From assembly GCA_016784735.1 (NCBI GenBank), contig JADHUC010000087.1, positions 1 to 37,896 on the forward strand: a stretch of 37,896 bases of DNA. The letters are read 5' to 3'. Both the position numbers and the translations under genes were made by a program. The notes beneath the pieces were generated by a model that made no database searches, was not told where the DNA came from, and saw nothing but the letters and a program-made list of their open reading frames with translations. Positions 8,033 through 21,343 of the stretch are shown one piece after another. This DNA comes from Pirellulaceae bacterium (GTDB lineage Bacteria > Planctomycetota > Planctomycetia > Pirellulales > Pirellulaceae). Position 1 is the first letter of the stretch; every line of letters starts with the position of its first letter.

Positions 8033-10621
8033 CTAATCCTCCAAACCAATTTCATCTTCGCCCTGCGACGTGATATCGACGATGCGTGATCCGTCGATCA
8101 CGACTTGGTATCTCACGCCGGGCTTGCCTTGGATCACTGCTTTACCGTTTTCGGCTTTGACCGGAAAGGGCGCGACGATGCGGTGCTTGCCGTCGGTGGC
8201 CATGTCGAGTGAATCGAGTTTGCCCGATAGCCGGAGGCGGAGGCTGACCAGCGCGCCTGGATTGATATCGGCGGGCCTCCGTTGCTGGACCGGCAGTGCG
8301 AACACATCGGGCAGGCAGCCGATCGACGGGCCGTCCGGGTACTGCATCTGTTCGCCGCAAATCGTGATGCCTTCCGCCAGTTTTCGCCAGTCCAGCGTTC
8401 GGTCGTGGTCCGCCAGCAATAACAGGGCATACGCGTAGACCGTGCCGCACCACTGGACCGGCAGGCCGATCCAGTTGGGCGCGCGATAGTGAGTCGCACC
8501 GTAAACGGGAGTGGTGGCGTACATCATGACCGGCCGGTTCGACCATTGGTAGACGAACGGCAACCCGGAAATAGCCCATCGACGGGCGTCGGCCAGGTGC
8601 TCGCGATTCCCCGTGATCTCGTAAGCTCGCACGTAAGCCCAAACCAGATGTGCCGAGGCGAGGATATCGGGCGTGTGCAGGGAGACCTCCCATGTTTGAG
8701 CGCCGCGCGGCGTGCGAAATCGCTTCATGAAGGCAAGCGTCTTCAAAGCTGCATCCAACGACTGTCGGTTGCCAGTGTAGTAGGCGTGTTCGAGCAACTG
8801 GTACGCGGGCTGAGCGCAGATGCCGCTGGCCGTATTCTCGAAATGCCCGCGACGGAACTCGCCGTCGTAGCGGTACGAACCGTCCGGGCGCTGCGAGCGT
8901 CTCAAGTGCTCGGCACCGCGATCTGCGATCTTGAGCCATTCTGCGGCATGCCCGGTTACGAAGTAGCTGGCCGGGTTGCTCACGTGGGCCCCGCCGGCTT
9001 GAAGCGACGGCACGTCGGGCACCTGGTCGGTGATCCGCCAGATCGCCGATGCGCAATCGGCGAAATACGCACCCCTTTCTGGCATGCGCCGATTGCCCGG
9101 CACGACCGCATGAAACCAGCCGCCGTTTTCCGGGTCGTGCACCATGCCTCGGTAAGCGGCCAGCGAGAGTTCCATCTGTTCGTCGAAGGATCGCGGCGGT
9201 TTCGGCAACTCCGGCAGACCGCGACGATTGACAACCCAGAGAATTGCCTCTTCCAACCGTCCGCCCTCGTTCCAGCCGCTGCCGACTCGCACAGTCGCCA
9301 GGATCTGACTGCCTTTCAGTGCCATACGATGCCCTGCGGCACCGTCAATGAAATCGGGTGCCGCGAATACCGGACGTAGCGTCATATCGTCCCACGACAT
9401 GGCTACTGACGCTTGGTCGGTCACGACCGCCATCAATGGCATCGTCACTTTCATGGGATCTGGCGCGAAACGCAAGTGCTCGGCCGTTTCGATGTCCAGC
9501 TTCGAGCTGGAGTGCTCGCCTTTGCCCAGATATTCCAGCCCGGCGAACAGGCCTTGCTCGAGCGGTCCGGCCACGCGAAGGACAGGTCCCTCGACAGGCC
9601 GCTGGCTGTCAATCTTAATACGCAAGGTTCCGTCTGCAGCAACGTCCAAGACGACCGTTATGCCGTCTCCGATGAATCTCAGCGGCCAACGATCGTTTTC
9701 TAGTGTCAGCTTCGGTTGTCGGTGGTCGATGTGCACCAGAGGTGCCAGCGACGCGACCACCGTGCCCTTCCGCTCGATACGAACGACGGACCCGTCGCGT
9801 GCTGCCTCGACAGTCAAGTCAGACAAGGTGCGAGTGACGCTGTTGATGGGCGCGGACGGACGATATGACCAGACGTTGCGGACGAGGTCTGGCAGACCCT
9901 GCGACCGTACGTCCACGCGGACAGCTTCCAGGGCCCCGTCGCCGGCAAGAGGCAGGTCTATGGTCGTGTCACCGGGCGCGATCGTTTGGGGCAAGTCATT
10001 CACAACCGCCTCAATCGGCTGTCCACCGTGGTTGCGCAGCAGCATGCACACCGCGGCCTCCGTCTGTTTCACGCCGGCGATCTCTAGTGGATGGAGTCCG
10101 CCTTCGTGAATGGCGATCCAGTCGACTTCGATTTGGCCGGGCGCAGTGCCAGGGTCCAACCGCAGTCCGGTCATATCGCCCTCGACGTGCATGGCAGTTT
10201 GGTATTCGTGCCACTGTCCGTCGTGGATTAGTTTGAAAGCGACGCTTCGTCGCGGGCTGGTGCCGGGATGCGTCGAACTGGTCCAGAAAAACTCTCCTGG
10301 TCCGTCCGAGTTCAGCTTCATGCGGATCCGCACGACGAAGTCATCGCCTGGAACACCGACCCCGGAACTGAGGTACGGATCGCCGCCGGTCGATCGGATG
10401 CTCAGAAAGCCGTCCTTCGTTGCGATCGCACAGTCGCACAACGCCTTCCAGCCTTCGGTGCCGCCGTCGAAGTCCCATCGGTGCAATTGCCGACCGACCT
10501 GTTGCTCGCGTGGAAACGGGTTCGGCAGATCGTCGTCTGCTTGGGCGGGCGCCAACGTCTGAACGATGGCGCTGAAAGAGAATAGGAATACACACGAAAT
10601 GGCAAAACGAGTGGCGATCAT
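8033..10621 (-). CDS. Large secreted protein with lectin-like and six-hairpin glycosidase-like regions
   Basis: An 862-residue exported protein not recognised as a named family. A Sec signal peptide covers about residues 1-28 (hydrophobic core and AQA/DDD site). Residues about 45-185 look like a jelly-roll carbohydrate-binding module (HRWDFDGGTEGWKA through EVDWIAIHEGG). The middle, about 190-470, is beta-rich. The region from about 485 to 790 contains repeated helical hairpins with aromatic and Gly-rich loops (LLEHAYYTGNRQSLDAALK, AYVRAYEITGNREHLADA, QWCGTVYAYALLLLADHD), typical of the six-hairpin (alpha/alpha)6 glycosidase or lyase fold. A role in polysaccharide breakdown is inferred. The start is supported by AGGAG six bases before ATG. 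It is followed by the family B palindrome and preceded by family E. Confidence 0.7.
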   Translation of the reverse strand: MIATRFAISCVFLFSFSAIVQTLAPAQADDDLPNPFPREQQVGRQLHRWDFDGGTEGWKALCDCAIATKDGFLSIRSTGGDPYLSSGVGVPGDDFVVRIRMKLNSDGPGEFFWTSSTHPGTSPRRSVAFKLIHDGQWHEYQTAMHVEGDMTGLRLDPGTAPGQIEVDWIAIHEGGLHPLEIAGVKQTEAAVCMLLRNHGGQPIEAVVNDLPQTIAPGDTTIDLPLAGDGALEAVRVDVRSQGLPDLVRNVWSYRPSAPINSVTRTLSDLTVEAARDGSVVRIERKGTVVASLAPLVHIDHRQPKLTLENDRWPLRFIGDGITVVLDVAADGTLRIKIDSQRPVEGPVLRVAGPLEQGLFAGLEYLGKGEHSSSKLDIETAEHLRFAPDPMKVTMPLMAVVTDQASVAMSWDDMTLRPVFAAPDFIDGAAGHRMALKGSQILATVRVGSGWNEGGRLEEAILWVVNRRGLPELPKPPRSFDEQMELSLAAYRGMVHDPENGGWFHAVVPGNRRMPERGAYFADCASAIWRITDQVPDVPSLQAGGAHVSNPASYFVTGHAAEWLKIADRGAEHLRRSQRPDGSYRYDGEFRRGHFENTASGICAQPAYQLLEHAYYTGNRQSLDAALKTLAFMKRFRTPRGAQTWEVSLHTPDILASAHLVWAYVRAYEITGNREHLADARRWAISGLPFVYQWSNRPVMMYATTPVYGATHYRAPNWIGLPVQWCGTVYAYALLLLADHDRTLDWRKLAEGITICGEQMQYPDGPSIGCLPDVFALPVQQRRPADINPGALVSLRLRLSGKLDSLDMATDGKHRIVAPFPVKAENGKAVIQGKPGVRYQVVIDGSRIVDITSQGEDEIGLED

Positions 10622-10664
10622 TGTCGACTCCTAAAGGATGACCTCGTAGTTGCACAAAGGAAAG

Positions 10665-10809
10665 GTAGGATGGGCATTCCTGCCCGTCGATTGCGGTGTG
10701 ATAGCGCGGCTCTGGCTTGGCTTCTAGATTTCACAATTAGTGAGATCTACCGACGCGCGACCGTTCCAACGTTGAACCCACAGATGACGGACAGGAATGT
10801 CCATCCTAC
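10665..10809. repeat. Family E inverted repeat, 24-bp arms, 97-nt spacer
   Basis: Arm 10665-10688 pairs with 10786-10809 at 22 of 24 positions. The two differences are transitions, at positions 10 and 19 of the arm. Those two positions pair with each other in the small inner hairpin of each unit (GGGCATTCCTGCCC on one side, GGACAGGAATGTCC on the other), so each unit keeps its own fold. That compensated pattern suggests selection or conversion within units. The element lies between the end of the hybrid-kinase gene and the start of the secreted-protein gene, both on the minus strand. Confidence 0.85.
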
Positions 10810-10872
10810 GCTCTTGGTTGGCACGCTATTTAAGCAATCGACGCGGTCCGTCACAAGTGGGACGGCGGCAAG

Positions 10873-16965
<6,093 letters not shown>

Positions 16966-17028
16966 GTGTAGAGCATTGGGAGATATCTCTTAGGGAAGTC
17001 TAGCTTTCCCAATTGCTACCGGCCTATC

Positions 17029-17067
17029 AAAAAAGAGGTCTGACCCTTTGACGGAGAGGGTCAAACC
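17029..17067 (-). terminator. Rho-independent terminator after the HPt/HD-GYP operon
   Basis: Read on the minus strand, an 11-bp stem (17067-17057 with 17047-17037, one G.U pair) with a 9-nt loop is followed after two bases by six T residues (17034-17029). This is a standard intrinsic terminator. It lies between the HD-GYP gene end and the hybrid-kinase start, so the kinase probably needs its own promoter in the roughly 60 bp before 16965, or is expressed by readthrough. Confidence 0.75.
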
Positions 17068-17178
17068 CTTCTTTCGAAAGGCTGCCCGACTGGCTTCTGC
17101 GAAAGCTCCGCCATCGCCGTCCGTTGTGGATGCACCGACGGTATCAATTGGACGGGTCGTCCGGCTCCGTTCGCCGGG

Positions 17179-18225
17179 CTAGACGGCGGACAGGGCGCAC
17201 ATCTCTTCTTGCTCGCTCGGGCTATGATCTTCGCGAAACCGGCGATAGACGTCCAGGAACTCCGTCTCGCGTCTCAGGAACGCATCGACGATGTCAGGGT
17301 CGAAGTGATTTCCCTGACCGTCCAAGATGATGGATCGAGCCACTTCAGGGCTGTAGGCCGGTTTGTAGATCCGCTTTGTCGTCAGGGCGTCGTACACATC
17401 GGCTACTGCGGCGACGCGTCCACAGAGCGGTATGTCGGTGCCCGCCAGTCCCTTGGGATAGCCGCTTCCGTCGAAGCGCTCGTGGTGCGTCCAGGCGATG
17501 TCGCGGGCCATGTGCAAGAAGTGAGCTTCCGGATGGGCTTGGGCTGCCGTGTCAAGCGTCTGGCCGCCGATGGCGGCGTGTTGCTTCATGATGTCGAACT
17601 CATCCGGATCCAGCCGGCCCGGTTTGAGCAAGACGTCATCGCAAATCCCCACCTTGCCGATGTCATGCAGTGGGCTCGTCAGATACATCATCTGAACGAA
17701 GTCGCCGTCCACGTGATCACTGAACATGGGCCACGTGGAGAGTTCCTCGGCCAAGACGCGGCAGTACTCTCTCATCCGCTCCAAGTGCATGCCGGTTTCC
17801 GGGTCTCGGCATTCGGCTAGTTTGGCCAGCGCAAAGATCGTGACATCGCGGCTTTCCAGCGAAAGGATGCGTTCGCCCACTTTCAAGCGGACGGTCAGTT
17901 CTTGCGGATTGAACGGCTTGGTAATGAAATCGTCGGCTCCGGCGTCGTAGCCTTCAACCACGTTCTCCGTGCCGCTGCGGGACGTCAGAAGGATGATATA
18001 GATGTAGCCGCTGAGCTGTCGTTCGCGGATCGAGCGGCACAACTCGATGCCCGTCATCTCCGGCATCTCCCAGTCGGATATGACAAGCCGATATAGCCCG
18101 GTGCGGATCAGTGTTAGCGCCTCGTAGCCGTTGCCGGACGTGGTCGGCTCGTATCCCAACTGCTCCAAGGAGTTGCGGAGCATGTCGGCGACCAGCGGAT
18201 CATCTTCGACGACTAGGACACGCAC
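17179..18225 (-). CDS. Response regulator with HD-GYP c-di-GMP phosphodiesterase output
   Basis: A 348-residue cytoplasmic regulator (RpfG/PdeR-like layout). The receiver spans residues 1-120, with acidic pair D8-D9, phosphoacceptor D51 (LVISDWEMPE) and the switch lysine in ITKPFNPQ. The HD-GYP domain follows from about residue 140, with HDIGK near 187, HHERFDGSGYP near 243, DVYDALTTKR and the family's terminal HFDP motif. HD-GYP enzymes hydrolyse cyclic di-GMP and so control motility, adhesion and surface life. The start is GTG at 18225, about eight bases after GGGGGAA; the nearby ATG at 18232 is out of frame. The HPt gene ends 37 bases upstream in the same direction, so the two are probably co-transcribed and form the lower part of a phosphorelay with the hybrid kinase. 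Confidence 0.93.
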   Translation of the reverse strand: MRVLVVEDDPLVADMLRNSLEQLGYEPTTSGNGYEALTLIRTGLYRLVISDWEMPEMTGIELCRSIRERQLSGYIYIILLTSRSGTENVVEGYDAGADDFITKPFNPQELTVRLKVGERILSLESRDVTIFALAKLAECRDPETGMHLERMREYCRVLAEELSTWPMFSDHVDGDFVQMMYLTSPLHDIGKVGICDDVLLKPGRLDPDEFDIMKQHAAIGGQTLDTAAQAHPEAHFLHMARDIAWTHHERFDGSGYPKGLAGTDIPLCGRVAAVADVYDALTTKRIYKPAYSPEVARSIILDGQGNHFDPDIVDAFLRRETEFLDVYRRFREDHSPSEQEEMCALSAV

Positions 18226-18262
18226 GCGTCATTCCCCCGAAACGTGATTCCGGACGCCCAGG

Positions 18263-18631
18263 TCAAACATCCCCGGCGGCCCCCGCCACATGGTCGAGGA
18301 ATCGCGACCATTCGTCACGCAGTTGCTCGGCGTGAAGCCGAGCTTCGGCAAGACGATCGGCGCGCCCCAGGTGCTCGATTTCCGTAGCCCCGTCGCGAAG
18401 TCCTGGCGCAGCGACGCTTGCCGATGCTCCCTTCAAACGATGGGCGACAGTCGTTACCATCTCGGCGTTTTCCGAGTTCAAGCCCGCTTCCAAGTTGTCC
18501 AAATCCTGCCCAAAGCTGCACTGAAACTTGTCGAGAACGCGTTCGACAAAATCGACGTTTCCCATGCAGCGTGCCAGCAGTTCTTCGTAGTTCAAAACGG
18601 CCGAGTTTTGATCCAGCAATTTTTCATCCAT
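18263..18631 (-). CDS. HPt phosphotransfer protein
   Basis: A 122-residue single-domain histidine phosphotransfer protein. The four-helix HPt motif VAHRLKGASASVAA places the phospho-accepting histidine at residue 64. Such proteins shuttle phosphate between the C-terminal receivers of hybrid kinases and separate response regulators. Upstream of the HD-GYP regulator by 37 bp and co-oriented with the hybrid kinase, it is the natural bridge between them. The usual length for the family is 100-130 residues, so it appears complete. No clear ribosome binding site precedes the ATG. Confidence 0.88.
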   Translation of the reverse strand: MDEKLLDQNSAVLNYEELLARCMGNVDFVERVLDKFQCSFGQDLDNLEAGLNSENAEMVTTVAHRLKGASASVAAPGLRDGATEIEHLGRADRLAEARLHAEQLRDEWSRFLDHVAGAAGDV

Positions 18632-18791
18632 GGATTCAATACTTCACATTGCGTCGCGTCGCCTTCTACAACTTTCGGCTGATGCGACGCTCTATTTATG
18701 GACACGGAGATTGTTGAGATAGGGGGGAACTGCCCGCAAAAAGCGCACATTCCCGGTCCGCAGGACATCTGCCAACCACGGGAACTGTAGC

Positions 18792-19988
18792 TCACGCCTC
18801 ACGTTGCGGCAAAGTATTTGCTGGCGGGGGTTTAAGGAGCCGCGCGATCGCCGTCGAACTCGCCGTTTTCTTTCTCGTCTCCAGCAGACGAAACGCGTTT
18901 TCGATGGCGTCAGCCTGCCGACTTGTGAAGGGAATCGCGGCTTCAGGCGGTGGCGGATTCGGAGCGATTTTCGAGGCCAACGCTTGAACCAGTTCCGCGA
19001 TCCCTTGACCTGTGATCGCGCTGGTTCGCAAGCCAGCAGGCCGGTCACCAGCGGGCTCCGGAACAAGATCGCACTTACTGTGGACCACGACCGCGTCAGG
19101 CCAGGCCTCGGCCAGCAACGTCGAGTCGGCGGTCCAACGCTGCGTAGCGTCGAAAACCGCCACGACCACATCCGCGGCCGCCAATCGCTCGCGAGCCAAA
19201 CGCACGCCGGCAGATTCGACCGCATCGCCGCCTTCGCGCAGACCGGCGGTGTCGGCCAATTCCACAGGCCAACCGTCGATCGCGGTGGTCGCCGTGACGA
19301 CGTCGCGGGTCGTTCCGGGTTGCTCGAAGACGATCGACCGCTCGTATCCCAGAATGGCGTTGATCAGACTGCTCTTTCCCACATTGGCGTGTCCGGTCAG
19401 AACGACGCGCCACGGAGTGGTCAGATGCTTGCCGAAGTCGGCGTATCGCTCGAGTCGCCGTAGCCGGTCGGCAGCCGCGTCGGTTTCTTCGTTTTCCAGC
19501 AAAGCCACGATGGCCGTCAGTTCCGCTTCGAGCGCGCCGCGATACTGAGCCAACAGGATTGCGGCCGTACGCTCGGTGCGTGCCGCAGCTAACGCGATGC
19601 GGGCTTCCGCGGCAATTGGCGTTTCCTCGCACAACTCGGCCATCCTCTGCCACCCGACCTCGCGACAGCCGGCAGCGATCAGTGAATCGACGATGCGGCG
19701 AGCCGCCGTACGCCCTCCATGACAATGCACGTCAACCGCATCTTGGCTGAGGCAACACACGACCACTTCTTCGCCTTCGTGGCCCTCGGCAGTCCAACGG
19801 CCGACGACGATTCGGGCGATGGGGAATTGCTGCAGGCCGGTTCGGGCAGCCGGGCGAAACAGCTCCGAAACGTGCGCAATCGCCCGACTACCGACGACGG
19901 AAACCGTAGCCACGGCGCTGCGTCCCGGAGGGGTCAGCACGCTGACGAGACAATCATCGGGCCGGTGGTTGATTCTCCCCGTGTGCAC
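18792..19988 (-). CDS. MnmE/TrmE-like tRNA-modification GTPase, divergent, no C-terminal Cys motif
   Basis: About 398 residues from a GTG start at 19988, which has AAGGG eight bases upstream; a longer in-frame reading to 20294 would overlap the divergent gene. The N-terminus matches the TrmE_N fold (VLTPPGRSAVATVSVVG, VDVHCHGG). A Ras-like G domain follows, with G1 GHANVGKSSL, G2 GTTRD, G3 DTAG and an altered G4, SKCD instead of NKxD. MnmE with MnmG installs the xm5 group on U34 of certain tRNAs. This copy is about 50 residues shorter than the usual 450. It lacks the GEFT-R segment of the helical domain and the C-terminal CxGK motif whose Cys is needed for modification. It could be a lineage-specific paralogue with another role, or part of a family with a relocated Cys. 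mnmG is not in the window. Confidence 0.78.
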   Translation of the reverse strand: MHTGRINHRPDDCLVSVLTPPGRSAVATVSVVGSRAIAHVSELFRPAARTGLQQFPIARIVVGRWTAEGHEGEEVVVCCLSQDAVDVHCHGGRTAARRIVDSLIAAGCREVGWQRMAELCEETPIAAEARIALAAARTERTAAILLAQYRGALEAELTAIVALLENEETDAAADRLRRLERYADFGKHLTTPWRVVLTGHANVGKSSLINAILGYERSIVFEQPGTTRDVVTATTAIDGWPVELADTAGLREGGDAVESAGVRLARERLAAADVVVAVFDATQRWTADSTLLAEAWPDAVVVHSKCDLVPEPAGDRPAGLRTSAITGQGIAELVQALASKIAPNPPPPEAAIPFTSRQADAIENAFRLLETRKKTASSTAIARLLKPPPANTLPQREA

Positions 19989-20069
19989 AGTATCGACCCT
20001 TCGCTCCGAAAGACGTACATTGTAATGTGTCGGCAGTAATTTCCCAGTTCGCGCACGGCAGACTATCTC

Positions 20070-20717
20070 ATGGCAATTGCTTGTCCGCATTGCGGCAAGG
20101 GATATGACGTAACCCTGTTTCGATTCGGTCGCGGCATTCGGTGTGATTGCGGCACGTGGGTCGATCTGTACCGAGGCCATACGCAATCGTCCGCTTGCCG
20201 CCAGCCGGCCACTGTATTCACCGGAGACGCGATGATGAGTATGACAATTCGCAGCACGGCATTCGCCGAAGGCGACGTGATTCCGCAGCGGCACACAGGC
20301 GACGGCCAGGATGTATCACCGCCACTCGCGTGGGAAGGCGTACCAGACGAGGCCAGAGAGCTTGCGCTCGTCTGCGACGACCCGGACGCACCAACCGCCG
20401 AACCTTGGGTCCACTGGGTCATCTACAAGATCGCTCCGACCGTCAGGGCGTTGCCGCAGGGCGTTCCGGCGGACGCGCAGTTGGACGCCCCAATCGAAGC
20501 ACTTCAAGGCCGAAACTCGTGGCCCACGGGTTGCACAATCGGCTACCGTGGCCCGGCCCCACCACCGAGGCACGGCGTTCACCACTATCACTTCAAGCTC
20601 TATGCGCTGGATTGCGAACTCGATCTGAATTCCGGCATCGACAAGAACGCCCTGCTGGCAGCGATGGACAGCCACGTTTTGGCCCAGGGCGAATTGGTGG
20701 GAACGTACCAGCGGTAA
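20070..20717 (+). CDS. PEBP-family (YbhB/YbcL-like) protein with in-frame N-terminal zinc ribbon
   Basis: The C-terminal 161 residues, from ATG 20232, are a phosphatidylethanolamine-binding/Raf-kinase-inhibitor-like domain of the bacterial YbhB type. Motifs include DVSPPLAWEGVP, VCDDPDAP, WVHWVIYKI and HHYHFKLYALD. The domain is complete, and GGAG five bases before ATG 20232 supports a separate start. The same frame is open upstream to ATG 20070 and encodes 54 residues beginning with a compact Cys cluster (CPHCGKGYDVT then RGIRCDCGTW), which looks like a genuine small zinc ribbon. Either one fused protein or two products from nested starts are possible. Bacterial PEBPs have no firmly established substrate; they are thought to bind phospholipid head groups or nucleotides. 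It diverges from the MnmE-like gene. Confidence 0.8.
   Translation: MAIACPHCGKGYDVTLFRFGRGIRCDCGTWVDLYRGHTQSSACRQPATVFTGDAMMSMTIRSTAFAEGDVIPQRHTGDGQDVSPPLAWEGVPDEARELALVCDDPDAPTAEPWVHWVIYKIAPTVRALPQGVPADAQLDAPIEALQGRNSWPTGCTIGYRGPAPPPRHGVHHYHFKLYALDCELDLNSGIDKNALLAAMDSHVLAQGELVGTYQR
20223..20234 (+). promoter_or_regulatory. Internal ribosome binding site and ATG for the PEBP domain
   Basis: GGAG at 20223-20226 lies five bases before ATG 20232, the best start signal in this reading frame. The upstream ATG at 20070 has no visible Shine-Dalgarno sequence. This favours translation of a stand-alone PEBP protein, with or without an additional longer form. Confidence 0.6.
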
Positions 20718-20928
20718 AAAAGCCCCGATAGGCGACACGTCGATATTCCAGCCGTCTCCAGTCTTGACGGAGGGATGACGAATCGCTTGAATATGGCATA
20801 ATCTAGAGTCTACGACTGAACACCTGATTTCTGCCCGCCTAAAAACGGCGAGCTCGGAGCAACGCCTGATCCGATAGAGAACGTGATTTTTCGGCTCGCC
20901 CCGCCCGTTTCAAGCAAAGTCAGAAGGC
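20718..20928. other. Intergenic region upstream of the lone receiver
   Basis: This 211-bp gap should contain the receiver gene's promoter. TGGCATAAT at 20794-20802 resembles an extended -10 element, but no matching -35 sits at proper spacing (TTGACG at 20764 is 27 bp away). No hairpin with a T-run and no RNA gene was recognised. Confidence 0.3.
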
Positions 20929-21321
20929 ATGCAGTCTGATCCCACCGTCTTCATCGTTGACGACGACGAAGGTGCCCGCGAAGCAACGCAGTGGCTGTTG
21001 GAATCTGCCGGGTTGTCCGTCGAGCCGTATTCGCGGGCAGAAGATTTCCTGCAAACTTACACGCCATCGCGCGCCGGATGCCTCGTGGTGGACTTGGTTA
21101 TGCCCGGCATGAACGGTGTGGAACTGGTGCGGGAACTCGACTCACGCGGATGTTCTATGCCGATTATCATGGTGACAGGTTCGGGAGACGGTGATCCACG
21201 CCTGCGAGGATTGTCTGACCGATTGTACGGTCTCTTGGACAAACCCGGTGATCCGCGTGCGTTGCTGGATCTGGTGCGCGCGGCCTTGAAGGAAGTCGCC
21301 GATGGACCCTCTGGATCGTGA
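20929..21321 (+). CDS. Stand-alone receiver (REC) protein, FixJ-type
   Basis: A 130-residue single-domain response regulator with acidic residues D11-D13, phosphoacceptor D55 (CLVVDLVMPGMNG), the conserved Thr in VTGSGD and the lysine in LLDKPGD. There is no output domain: after about residue 120 only a short polar tail remains. The receiver resembles the FixJ/TtrR branch, whose members normally carry a LuxR HTH, so the output was lost or this acts by protein contact. It could act in the nearby phosphorelay as a phosphate sink, but no kinase is adjacent. Short purine-rich AGAAGG precedes the ATG at unusually close spacing. It converges on the GH123-like gene with a 22-bp gap. Confidence 0.88.
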   Translation: MQSDPTVFIVDDDEGAREATQWLLESAGLSVEPYSRAEDFLQTYTPSRAGCLVVDLVMPGMNGVELVRELDSRGCSMPIIMVTGSGDGDPRLRGLSDRLYGLLDKPGDPRALLDLVRAALKEVADGPSGS

Positions 21322-21343
21322 TTCGCTCCACGCGTTCTGACGG

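Noticed and set aside
17029..17067. Another REP-type element
   Set aside because: It has the stem, short loop and T-run of an intrinsic terminator on the minus strand and sits right after an operon; no other copy was seen.
20017..20028. ACATTGTAATGT dyad between the MnmE-like and PEBP genes as an operator
   Set aside because: Arms are only 5 bp, no regulator is adjacent and such dyads occur by chance; kept only as a weak possibility.
19989..20294. N-terminal extension of the MnmE-like protein
   Set aside because: It would overlap the divergent gene at 20070, has no homology to TrmE_N and is bypassed by a GTG with a ribosome binding site at 19988.
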